From Glandiceps talaboti (taxonomy: Eukaryota; Hemichordata; Enteropneusta; Spengelidae): a stretch of DNA of 64,000 bases. Positions 54,791 through 64,000 of the stretch are shown here, piece by piece. The translations under genes and the position numbers were made by a program. The DNA is taken from the NCBI RefSeq assembly GCF_964340395.1, contig NC_135549.1:35304332-35368331 (forward strand), given 5' to 3'. Numbering within the stretch: position 1 is the first letter of the stretch; each line of letters starts with the position of its first letter. The notes under the pieces were generated by a model. That model was not told the origin of the DNA and did no database searches. It saw only the letters and a program-made list of their open reading frames with translations.

Positions 54791-56914
54791 ATGACCTGCG
54801 CCATATTGGAAATCAGTCCACGAAACTTTAAGTAAACTGCCACTTTTCAAAAGACACTATTGACGTCAAACAAGCAATGTAATATGTGCTATAGTCATAA
54901 TTCTACGCATTGTGTGCCCAAATGACAAGCGTTTGTTCGAAACAGGGTTGTACACTTCAAATCCAAATTCTGCACCCCTTCTACATAATCAGCCAGTCCG
55001 CAACATCCTCATTTGCATACATCTATCCTTCAGATTGCGACCATTTACACTTTGAATGGCTGCTCACGGGCCTTATTTTTGGGTATTTTCAACTCGCCGT
55101 AACTTTCACTAGAGTCCACCATTTTAGATACTGTAAACGCCTAAACCTCAACTGACATCTCTTCTTTCATACCTGCAAAACAAATTTTGGAATTACATTT
55201 AGGAATACCGATTTCCCGACGAATTTGGGACGCATACTTGAGGCCCTGAAATTTCGACCTGGTTTTTCGCTCATAGTTTCCTTAATACGGACCTGAAAGT
55301 TTTACAAATTTCACAAAAAGGTGGATTTTTATGTGTTTTAAATAACTATGGCAAGTAAATTTAGTAGGATCATTGTGTAACGCTCCGTTCAAGAATTTTC
55401 GGTAGAAAACGACTGATTTGACCCGGAAGCTGAAGCTGACCTCGTTTGACCGGGCGATTTTCCACAGCAAGTAGCAACACGGGACTCACTAAAATCACAC
55501 TTCAGACCCACTATAAAAGTTTGATGTTTCCAGATAACATGTAACTTGTGTGATTAATTCTATATTGTCGTGCAATTTGGAGTGACATTGAACCAGAATG
55601 AAGACAACTCGCGTAAGGAAGGCATGCTTAGGCATGTGGTTGAAGTTATGCAAGAGCAGTCTCACTGCCGACTGTGAATCGACCAAATGTTGTTTATTGG
55701 CCGACAGTTTACATGTAAAGTTAAACGACATGAACGTGTCTTGCCATTTCCAAAATGCAAATATTTTGCAAATAAAAATAATTAAAATAATTACAACTTT
55801 GATTTGGCTTCAGACTTTGCATTATGTTTTTCGTATCTTTCCCCGTTTTACATGTAAATCCGAAAAGGTTCTCTCTGGTCATGTCAGTGGTTCGCCCTGC
55901 TTACATAAAACAGGCGGTGCACAAGTCTATATTGCTGACTTGACTCTAAACAAATAGTAGGGACAGTTGTCAGAATTGAGTCCCGGATTACTCCATATGT
56001 AAGCACGACTAGTCAGTGATCATACCGGGACTGCTTTGAGTACGAGCGAGGTGAGGCATGTTGAGGTATTTTGTTGAGAATTATAAATATTGCGAAATGT
56101 CAAGTACAACCCATAACACCAAAGTAAAGCATTTTCTGTATGTACCACAATCGTTTAAAGCATCCATATCAAGTGTTAAAGTAATCTGGTTCATTTGCTA
56201 ATTGACCACATTAGAAAGACCACATGCTAGGCTTGTAAATAAACCAATTGAAACAGTATACTTTTACACTTGATATGAATGCTATAAATGAGTATAGCAC
56301 AAAGAGAAAGTGCTTTACTTCAGTGTTACCAGTTGTACAAGGTTTAAATACAATGGAATGATGAAAACAAATTGGCCGAGTCTGCTGACAGGCACCGGTC
56401 ACAAGAAACTCTGTAAATTAAAATATCAGACGATGTTATGTCTACTACAACTAGTACAAGTTGAATGTTGTTGACTTGGTAAATTTGTTAGAAAATTGAA
56501 ATTCGAATTGCCTCAAAATTATTTTAGATCCCTAGTTTATTTCATTCATCATTAAAATTTTCCAGGGTTAAAGCTGTAAGACACTGGAATTATTTATAGC
56601 CAACCTCAAAATCCTCTTTTTTTTCTTTTTCTTGTGTGCATTTCCCAGTCATTATTTTTCTGAGATTTTGTGTAATTTTTCATAACAGTAGATTTTTTTT
56701 AATAAAATGGTGACTATGGTATAAAAGTACAATACATTACCAACTTTCTGTGTAAAATGTGTTTTATAGTGAGACATCATATGAAACCACTAACCACTTT
56801 ATTACATCGCTAAAACAAAACTGCATAGTGAAGAGCTGAAGAACTGAACCACTTCTACATGTTACCAAAATAAAAAATTAAATTAAAAAGAACAGCGGAG
56901 CTATTCTGACCGAT
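54791..56914. other. Stretch without recognised genes
   Basis: About 2.1 kb. I looked for the next AP5B1 exon here (phase 2, plus strand) and did not recognise one. A 119-codon plus-strand frame at 55,598 has no splice support or known homology. Confidence 0.4.
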
Positions 56915-57560
56915 AGTCCCCGCCGGACGAAGTCCGGGACGGGAACTTATGGATTGGGTTCCGTCTGTCCGTGCGTGCGGCCGTCCATCCGTCCCTCTGC
57001 AGCCGTTTCTTGGAGATGCCTGGACTGATTTTTTTCAAACTTGGGACAGGGGCAACATACAATGGCATACATATGCACGTCAATTTGTTTCATGATACGA
57101 TCCAATATGGCCGCCTGGCAGCCATTTTGTTTACAAATTTTCCCTGTCTAAAGCCATAACTCAGACATGCTTGAACAGATCTCATTCAAAGTTGGTATTA
57201 GGACAGTGTTCTATGACATACATGTGTATATTCATTGTTGTCATGATACGATCCAAAATGGCCGCCTAGCAGCCATTTTGTTTGTGAATTTTCCATGTCC
57301 AAAGCCATAACTCAGACATGCTTGAACAGATCTCATTCAAAGTTGGTATTAGGACAGTGTTCCATGACATACATGTGCATATCCATTTTCTTCGTGATCC
57401 CCCATACCCGACCCATCCTTTATTGTTGTAGGTATGTTCCATGTCCAACAAGCAGACACAACATATCTAAGTCTGTTTGATTTAGGTTCACAAGTGTTGT
57501 TGCGTGATCAGAGTAGTGATAATTCCTTAAAACCCAATCATTCTCAATGACTTGTTTTTT
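56915..57560 (+). repeat. Family R copy 3 (shortened)
   Basis: It starts atagtccccgccggacgaag with a clear hairpin (gtccccgccggac / gtccgggacgggaac), then ccgtgcgtgcggccgtcc, two to three 151-bp units, and the family 3' part with cttaaaacccaatca and ctcaatgacttg. Confidence 0.8.
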
Positions 57561-58260
57561 AAATTATCAGCAAATTTTACCAGAAATGTGCCCTTTGTTA
57601 TAATCCATAATATGTACCAAATAATTTGAAGATTGAAGTATGCATCCAAGCCTTATTATAAATCTGTAAGTCTTCATCAAATTACCAATTACTAACAAAT
57701 AAATGAAAGCTGTGTCAATAAACTATAACTTTAAAGGACGCATATACATTATCTATTCAATTCAAAATTGTAGAAAAATTATATCGATTATCTATTATAT
57801 AATGCCAAAAAATCAATGTTAGTTTTACATCTGGTCATAATACTTATTTTAATTTGTGGGCTACAAATACTCGCCTGTGGAATCATGCGGCAATACATGT
57901 ATCTTAAAATTGTAAACTTTGAATTTCATGCAGTTTGGCATATAAAATGCAGATGATAACATATCACAAATATCAATGCTTGTTGATGTAGATGTTCAAG
58001 CACATTATTTTTTTAGTTGCCCAAAAGGCCCCACGGACTATTTGAATGGGGTTCTGTCTGTGCATCAGTCTGCATCATATCAGTGTATGCATCCGTCCAT
58101 CCATCCATAATGTCATTTCTCAGATATGCTATATCCAATTTCATTCAAACCTAACACAGAGATGAAATATCTTTATCCATAATAAGTTATATATTAAGTT
58201 TTCTAATGAGACATTGACCTTTGACAACTACCTCTATCTTCAAGTTCACCCGGCCAAAAA
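57561..58260. other. Stretch without recognised genes
   Basis: AT-rich; contains a short family-like piece (gcccaaaaggccccacggac, 58,018) and catccgtccatccatcc. No gene is supported. Confidence 0.4.
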
Positions 58261-58530
58261 CTAATTACAGTCCATGTGTACATTACTGAATTTTTCTATA
58301 ACGGGATCGATCTTCTTCTTGTTGTCGGCATTGGTGAACTGGAATATTTTAAATATCTGTTGTGCTGTGGTCCCAGCTACGTTTAGAAATGTGGCGACTT
58401 GGACTGCCTCATCTTTCTTGTTCAATTCCGCTGCTAGAAAGAGCGTTTCCCAGCTACGACTGTTCTCTGCAGTGTTGCCATCCAGGCTTAATGGCACTGG
58501 AGGTTTTAACTGAATGTTTGATTGGGCCAT
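58261..58530 (-). pseudogene. Gypsy-type Gag N-terminal fragment
   Basis: A frame starting at ATG 58,530 encodes MAQSNIQLKPPVPLSLDGNT, then ELNKKDEAVQVATFLNVAGT and a TAQQIFKIFQF segment, recalled as the start of Ty3/Gypsy Gag proteins in marine invertebrates. About 89 residues remain before the frame is lost. A primer-binding-site-like tggtgtcagaagt (58,541-58,553, minus strand) lies just upstream, supporting a retrotransposon leader. Confidence 0.65.
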
Positions 58531-58553
58531 TTATCCGTCAACTTCTGACACCA

Positions 58554-58661
58554 TGTGAAGAAGTGAATCGGGACACCATGCTGTCTGTCTCCAAGTGCAT
58601 ACTGGGAATCTTTATTTCTCCAAGTTAACATAGAGGGCGACATTACATATGTGATACAACA
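58554..58661 (-). mobile_element. Candidate LTR remnant
   Basis: On the minus strand it begins tgttgtatcacatatg and ends cttcttcaca, directly followed by the tggtgtcag primer-binding-like site and the Gag start. It includes an aataaa signal. The TG...CA ends and the order LTR-PBS-Gag support the call. At 108 bp it is short, so it may be truncated by the neighbouring DIRS remnant. Confidence 0.5.
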
Positions 58662-58667
58662 TACATA

Positions 58668-58967
58668 TCATTTCAATGTAAATACATCACAGCACTCACT
58701 GCAGTCATATTGTCTGTATGAAGGATCACCCTGTGGTTTGCCCAACATGGTGACCAATGTACCACTGCCAGCAAAAATTAGTGTAAAAAGTTTCTTTATA
58801 AATAATATGTGACTCGGCCACAGCTGGCCAGTCTGACCATGGGTAATAAAACGAAAGAATGTGCCCGCTGCACGACCTGATGAGTTCATATGAACATCAG
58901 TAATAGGGTCCCTATTTAAGAATTTCATAGTACCATTAAAAACAGTTATAAGTACTGGATCCACCAT
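58668..58967 (-). pseudogene. RNase H-like C-terminal piece of the DIRS remnant
   Basis: It overlaps the end of the RT frame in another register: LITVFNGTMKFLNRDPITDV then HMNSSGRAAGTFF (a D...S..G pattern typical of RNase H starts) and FAGSGTLVTMLGKPQGDPSY. About 99 codons; degraded. Confidence 0.5.
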
Positions 58968-59629
58968 TCTACAAAAAATTCTGATGACAACTTCACTTTA
59001 TGACCTGGCTTCTTAAGCTTTGCTATGGTGTTGAGAATACGGTGGAGGAAAGTTCTACCTCCCTGAATAACCTGACAAGCCCAGTTTAGTTTCTGAGCAA
59101 GGGATTGAAATTGGCGTTGCGACACACGCTTACATTTTCTGAAGAGCAAAAGCAGGCCAGACAGCTCGCACAATTTGTCTGGTGGCAAGGATAAAGTCTG
59201 GGGAACAGAGTCAATCAACACTTCCAAAAAGGTAATACACTGTGTTGAGCCTACCACCTTCTGCCAAGCAATGGCAACCCCCAGTTTACACAGCAGTTTA
59301 AGTAAGACATTGAGGGCAGCCTGACAATAGCCATAATTATCTGCAATGATAAGGAAATCATCTAAATATACAACAACACTATTAATACCCATTCTATTGA
59401 GCATTTGGTGCACCGACTGTGTAATGCAGTGAAAAATCATAGTAGCCGGCCCTCTTGGCAACTTAGTATCAAACATGTGTGTAAAATAACTATGTTTATG
59501 AAAAGTCCATTTGAGCCCTGTTGCCCTGTAATTATAAGGGTGTATATGCACAGAATGGTAAGCTGACTTGAGGTCAACCTTTGCCATGTATGAACCTGGT
59601 TGTATTAAATCAATAGCATCATGTAACAA
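58946..59629 (-). pseudogene. DIRS-like reverse transcriptase core
   Basis: 227 codons remain open: MAKVDLKSAYHSVHIHPYNY (motif A), GLKWTFHKHSYFTHMFDTKL, LPRGPATMIFHCITQSVHQM (motif B), SVVVYLDDFLIIADNYGYCQ (motif C with YLDD), SLPPDKLCELSGLLLLF and RQFQSLAQKLNWACQVIQGG. These are the RT fingers-to-thumb blocks of tyrosine-recombinase retrotransposons. The core is intact but its start and RNase H lie in other frames, so it is inactive as it stands. Confidence 0.75.
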
Positions 59630-59665
59630 CTAGTAAAAGAAGGCACTGATGAATACTATTAGTCA

Positions 59666-60095
59666 TTAAATCCTGCACCCTGAAAGGCGGCTACAGTCAC
59701 GTATAATGTGAACATCTGCTGAATTTGGTTTAGGTATGGCACCAGGTGCACTCACAGTGTCTGGTTTATCTTTAGTAACCATATAGCGTCCCTCTCTCAG
59801 TTCAACAGCATCCCTAATCAGAGAGTCAGTGGTGGACTTGTAATTATTCTGTTCAACTTTTGCTATCTTTGCATCATGATCCACTAATATATGGAACCCA
59901 TTTAAGATACCATCTAAAATAAAATCTCTGTCTGGGTGCTAATTCAGTGACCCATGCCTCATACTTCAAAGCACTAGGGTGATGAGGCAGAGCAGGAAGA
60001 TCCTGTTGCATCCTGGCTGTTGCATTTTTTGTTTTACCATTTTTGTTCTGAGTTATACTGACTGGCACTTTTTCACGAAGGTACACTGTAGACAA
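59666..60095 (-). pseudogene. DIRS-like RT N-terminal pieces, two frames
   Basis: 59,884-59,666 encodes ELREGRYMVTKDKPDTVSAP then GAIPKPNSADVHIIRDCSRL, the usual block before RT motif A. 60,095-59,874 encodes LPALPHHPSALKYEAWVTEL, a spacer typical of the preceding segment. The two overlap in different registers, so a frameshift separates them near 59,880. Confidence 0.65.
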
Positions 60096-60156
60096 TTAAG
60101 TGCTGGGATTCGGTACCCCAGGGGAGGTTGTAGGCAGCCTGCAACATTCTAAACTC

Positions 60157-61159
60157 TCAGTCATAAACAAGAACAGATGCCCACTCATACCTATCTGCTA
60201 ACTGAGATACTTTCACAGTATAAGCTAAATATTGTTTGACATGAGCCATATCATAAGAATGATTTGATATTAATTCACACAAAATACGAGCATTAGCAGC
60301 TGCCCACTGTTGTGGTGTGACTGCATTCAAGTCTGATTTGTTTGGCCCAGACTCCAACAGATAACAGTGTCTTGTCCGTTTTTGCAGTGAAGGATCCAGG
60401 GACATAGTCTACAATGTCCAAGTGTTTCTGACCTGCTACTGTTTTTGGTTTAAGGTAAACTAGTGGATCCAAATCCATTCGTTTGGGCAAGGAGGTGCGA
60501 TTTTGAGGAGAATTCACACCATCTGGTTGTAGCAATTTAAGCATACCATCCAAAGAGAGTGGTGGTGTATCCATATCCTTAGTTGGCGATGTTGTGGCTG
60601 TCTCACTAATGATCGTAGCTCGGGTCTCTGGATCGCATGTTTTTGGTGGTATGGTCGCCGCCATCTTTGTTGTGTGTTTGTTGCTGCACAACTCCTCCAG
60701 CACTGCTTCTAGTTGTCTAAACTGTGCTAGAGGACTCACTTTCATTAAAATCAAATCTTCAGGTTTCATTCTCTGAATAGAATTCAAAGTTACAAAACCA
60801 CTTACACTCAACACCTCCATTGTCAATATAGAGAACCTGTTGTCTTCTGCCCACAACATTACTTCTAAATCTGGAGTCTGTAAGAGTACGTCTTGTTCAT
60901 TTATGGTAGGTGTGGCGGTACTGCCATGCGCTCGTGCAACATGTGCAGATGTACTAAAATCTGGCTTGATTTTTGGATTTTCCATTGCTTTCTGTGAGGT
61001 TGTTGTGACTTCTGAAGGGTCACCAAAGGTAAAGGGTCTCTGATTAACAATGTTAAAAGGCTCCTCACAAAAAACAATTATCGTCCTGGGAAAACCAAAA
61101 GAAAAATTTTCACACAAGCCAAGTGTGACTGCTAAGACGGCCAATGCCAAATCTTGCAT
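60157..61159 (-). pseudogene. Gag-like region of the DIRS remnant
   Basis: A 288-codon frame (61,159-60,293) is rich in Thr, Pro and Lys (PPKTCDPETRATIISETATT, SPTKDMDTPPLSLDGMLKLL) and contains no Cys/His box that I can see. It overlaps an 82-codon frame (60,405-60,157) containing WAAANARILCELISNHSYDM and YVLAYTVKVSQLADRYEW-like sequence, the typical end of the Gag-like protein. A frameshift near 60,350 separates them. The position upstream of RT supports the assignment; sequence similarity is weak. Confidence 0.45.
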
Positions 61160-61160
61160 G

Positions 61161-62418
61161 CTACAAGTCTTGTGACGCCACGCGTCACCTCTGCGGTAAT
61201 ATTCAAACCACGCTCAAGGGAGCAAACCCAAATATGGATATACAGTTACCTATGAGGAAGTTTTGCGATTTAGGCAGTCAGTTGAGAAATTCACAAGTGG
61301 ACAAAAGTTATAGTCTTTGGTTGCACTACTGAAGCCCCTTGTGTCAGAAACAATTGTAGCTGTAGATCAACTGGAATTTTATGTCGTAAATATTACAAGT
61401 GTGAATCAAATGAAAAATGCAAAAATGAACACTCTAATGTTGATGCATATGACAATGACACAGGATGAGATGAGGTTGATGCAGAATAAAACTGCAACCT
61501 CTAATACTTTCATGCAGACATAACAGTTGATACTTTTTGAAAGTTGGTTTTAAATCTACACTTAGTCTAGCTATAAGTGGAGTATAACTATTTCGATCAG
61601 ACAGTCAATAATATATGGTCAATGGAAATTGTTAAAACACCAATAATAAGACATCGTACATGTCAATTAGAGGTCTATTTTATTTTTAAGACAGTATGGT
61701 AATAAGTTGAAACTGATTTATTGGGGCCCTGATGTTTGGATTGGAACCCAAAAATCTATTTGATTGGATATATTGCACCAAACTCCATAAATATAAATAT
61801 GTAAATACATAAATTTGTTTACCACAGGTGATTCAATACTGTGCAGAAGTCAATTTTATGATTTAGTAATTTTTTTAAATTAACTTAAACATTTTTTAAA
61901 AAGATTTGTAAGATATACTATCTTACAATTTAAAAAAAAAAATTCAGTTGTAACTAATACACTGCTAAGAGTTCAATCCGGCATTTATAAACTATAAAAA
62001 AACCAAAAAGAAAATAGAGAGAAAAACTGGGTACCCTAGCACACCTTGTCTTGTCCCTAGAGATTACAGAACAGTTGTAATTGTTTTCACAGTGAAGCTA
62101 GTTTTATCATTTATAGATGTGCAATTTATGCAAATTAAGTTATTATTTTATGAATTGTTAATTATTCCTATAGTTATCTTTATTCTTTTTATGTCATACC
62201 TTCAAAGTAATTGTACTCAAGTTAATGATTCAGATTTAGTGAATCAATGGTCAATATTGCACGATACTGTATGTATTACGGTGTGCTGCAAGTAATTTAT
62301 GCAAATTATTCATTACTTTACTCTCTTTTTTTCAGTACATGTATATCTTATTTCTTGTTTCATTCCTTTAAGCATTTATTGTAGTTTGGTTTCTTGAATC
62401 AGTGACAAATATTTAAAC
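61161..62418. other. AT-rich stretch without recognised genes
   Basis: No exon, gene or named repeat is supported. A 67-codon hydrophobic frame at 62,092 has no context. Confidence 0.4.
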
Positions 62419-62551
62419 AATGATGTACGCCCTCCCAGCCCATAATGGACGAAAGCAAACTTTGAACGACATAATGGGCTAGGCGACAGCCGAGCCCATT
62501 ATGGAGTGCAAAGTTTGCTTGAGTCCATTATGGACTGGGAGGGCATACATT
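62419..62551. mobile_element. Foldback (MITE-like) element, ~60-bp arms
   Basis: The left arm 62,419-62,480 (tgtacgccctcccagcccat...) and the right arm 62,493-62,551 (...ctgggagggcatacatt) are imperfect inverted repeats around a short GC-rich centre (aggcgacagccg). The motif cccataatgg / ccattatgg recurs within each arm. A related ccaataatggagtacatt lies at about 62,888. Confidence 0.8.
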
Positions 62552-63207
62552 ATTGTTATTATTTTATAGTTTTGCCAATTCCAGTGAATTTGTAGACCGA
62601 GAAACGCAAAACAACGTATAATATACACAGCGCTGAACATCGTCTGCCATGTTCGGCCCGGAAGCTGAATACTAATCATAGCGACACACGTACGTACACG
62701 TACACACACATATACACTTCAATGAACTGCTGTGAAGACAAACTTGTTTTATGAATGCGTTGTATTTTTAAACAGTGGAAATGACAATCATAAGTAACAA
62801 CATACATTTCGAAAAAATACCTAGTCGTACGAAGAAACAGAACAAATAAGCTTGTATTGTTATGCTCGTTCCGGGGCCGCGATACCCAATAATGGAGTAC
62901 ATTATCAGTAATAATGTACAGCGATGACGTCACAAAATTCACTGGAATTGGTAATGCTATAATATAATGCCTGATATTAAATGTTAGCTATGCTTCAAAA
63001 TGCAATTTATGCAAATTATGCAAATTACCAATTATCTTTTAATGTTTTTGTTTTTTTATTTCTTTGTGTTATTATTTAACCCAGGACTATTTTATAAAGA
63101 TGTGTGCAATATAAAACTCACTTATACATGGTAATGTTGTATACATGTACTCTTAGATGGCCAAAATTTTAACACAATGCAAGGTTGATTGGCCTGGCAA
63201 CTGGACT

Positions 63208-63306
63208 AAGAGGGGGACCAATCCTCGACCTTGTTCTCACAGATTTACCTGCTTCTTCCACTACTTCTGCCAACGTGGGTGCTTCTGACCATCAGTGTTC
63301 ACGGTG
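63208..63306 (+). pseudogene. LINE endonuclease-domain fragment
   Basis: The plus-strand frame reads LRGGPILDLVLTDLPASSTT then SANVGASDHQCS. This is the C-terminal SDH block of the apurinic-like endonuclease of non-LTR retrotransposons, where S-D-H is catalytic. It ends at a stop at about 63,306, where similarity passes into another repeat. Confidence 0.65.
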
Positions 63307-63309
63307 ACA

Positions 63310-64000
63310 CAAAATCATGCATATTATATGCGATGGAAATTAATTTTACGCATATTTGATCGAACGATTCGTATCCTGTATGCAACCAATTTTGTTACAT
63401 TTGCCATGCCTCGACTGACGATGCGGCATCGTACTGAGTGAGAGTCATTTGTTTTTATTTTGATACATAATAACATGTACCCTGGCACTGTCACAATCAA
63501 TGTGAAAAAGACACAACACTAATGTTGCAATTTTTAATGCCATTGTTGTGTCTACCTGGAAAACTACATGCCAAACACAGCTGCACAGGTTCAAATGGAC
63601 ACTCAACACGTCATGCTCCCACGTCAAAAACCTCACACTGTAAGACATGCCTAGCCATAGTTCTATTCATCATGTTCAGATTTTATTAACAAAAACCAAA
63701 ATAGTCAGAGACAATATGGCATGGCACCAGGGTAGGCCTTCAGTTAACACAGGTCTTTTTTGAAAGAAGATGAAACCCGTTTTGTGTCACTGTACTGGTG
63801 GTAATGAACTCAATCAAAAGAAAATGAAATAAAACGAATCAGAATACATAGTTTTCAAGAGGGACAGTTATTCGACAAAACTTCCTGCTATGATGTGACA
63901 ACTCACTAAGATTTGGAAAGGTCAAAGATTGCACTGTGACGACACATGCAACGTCTGAACTATTAAACTAAAGGGAAGGGATAGAGGGGAGTTTAGCATT
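63310..64000 (+). repeat. Diverged second copy of the 1.8-kb TTAA element interior
   Basis: It is collinear with 31,500-32,190: shared blocks include gtaagacatg, ggtcggagacaata / agtcagagacaata, tttgaaagaagatgaaac, tggtaatgaac and tttcaagagggac. It runs off the right edge, so its right terminus is not visible. The stretch 62,552-63,207 shows no gene. Confidence 0.75.

Larger units (their letters stand above)
58668..61160 (-). mobile_element. DIRS-like retroelement remnant (Gag-like, RT, RNase H)
   Basis: A series of broken minus-strand frames reads in order: a Gag-like region (61,159 to about 60,293), linkers at 60,405-60,157 and 60,095-59,874, an RT start (59,884-59,666), the RT core (59,629-58,946) and an RNase H-like piece (58,967-58,668). 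Frame changes at each junction show decay. The recombinase is missing. The RT style (YLDDFLII, SLPPDKL, GGRTFLHRILNTI) matches DIRS-type elements. Confidence 0.7.

Noticed and set aside
56900-57100. Family R hairpin considered as a Helitron 3' end
   Set aside because: No CTRR terminus or TC start at the expected positions; short inverted ends fit better.
62092-62295. 67-codon hydrophobic ORF
   Set aside because: Composition follows AT-rich DNA; no neighbouring coding support and no AP5B1 similarity.

Overview
The window looks like AT-rich intronic and intergenic DNA from a metazoan, probably a marine invertebrate or invertebrate deuterostome. The reasons are a spliced animal gene (AP-5 complex beta subunit), long introns, several non-LTR, DIRS-type and Gypsy retroelement remnants, a FLYWCH/MULE DNA transposon, and large minisatellite arrays. 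I cannot name the species from sequence alone. There are no prokaryotic operons, no rRNA or tRNA genes that I can recognise, and no CRISPR array.

Region 1 (about 1-8,680) is a Polinton/Maverick-type endogenous virus-like element (the wider adintovirus / Polinton-like group). Its genes lie head to tail on the minus strand: the N-terminal half of a double jelly-roll major capsid protein that runs off the left edge, membrane-anchored and structural-looking proteins, a retroviral-type integrase with a C-terminal chromodomain, and several unassigned small proteins. One divergent plus-strand gene (putative minor capsid/penton type) follows, and it converges on a truncated C-terminal remnant of the protein-primed DNA polymerase B. 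Capsid, integrase and several other frames are open. At least four frame breaks and one stop in the polymerase remnant show that this copy is decaying or contains sequence errors.

Region 2 (about 8,700-54,300 and probably beyond) contains a host gene on the plus strand. Four exons with canonical splice sites and compatible phases (14,280-14,401; 25,525-25,660; 36,336-36,442; 54,113-54,252) encode a contiguous piece that I recognise as the C-terminal half of AP5B1. Its introns (11.1, 10.7 and 17.7 kb) are filled with a 30-bp minisatellite, a 32-bp minisatellite (about 166 units) split by a MULE transposon, and a 61-bp satellite of about 47 units carried inside a 5.2-kb terminal-inverted-repeat element. 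They also hold a 1.3-kb CAGGG-ended element, two TTAA-flanked elements (1.8 and 2.7 kb), a CR1-like LINE, a DIRS fragment inside a long inverted repeat, and many copies of two dispersed repeat families with internal tandem structure. Several insertions interrupt older repeats, so target-site duplications can be read directly and the insertion order can be reconstructed.

Region 3 (54,300-64,000) is repeat-rich: a third copy of a 151-bp-periodic repeat, a Gypsy LTR/gag fragment abutting a DIRS-like gag/RT remnant, a 133-bp foldback element, a LINE endonuclease fragment, and at the right edge a diverged second copy of the interior of the 1.8-kb TTAA element. No further AP5B1 exon was recognised there.
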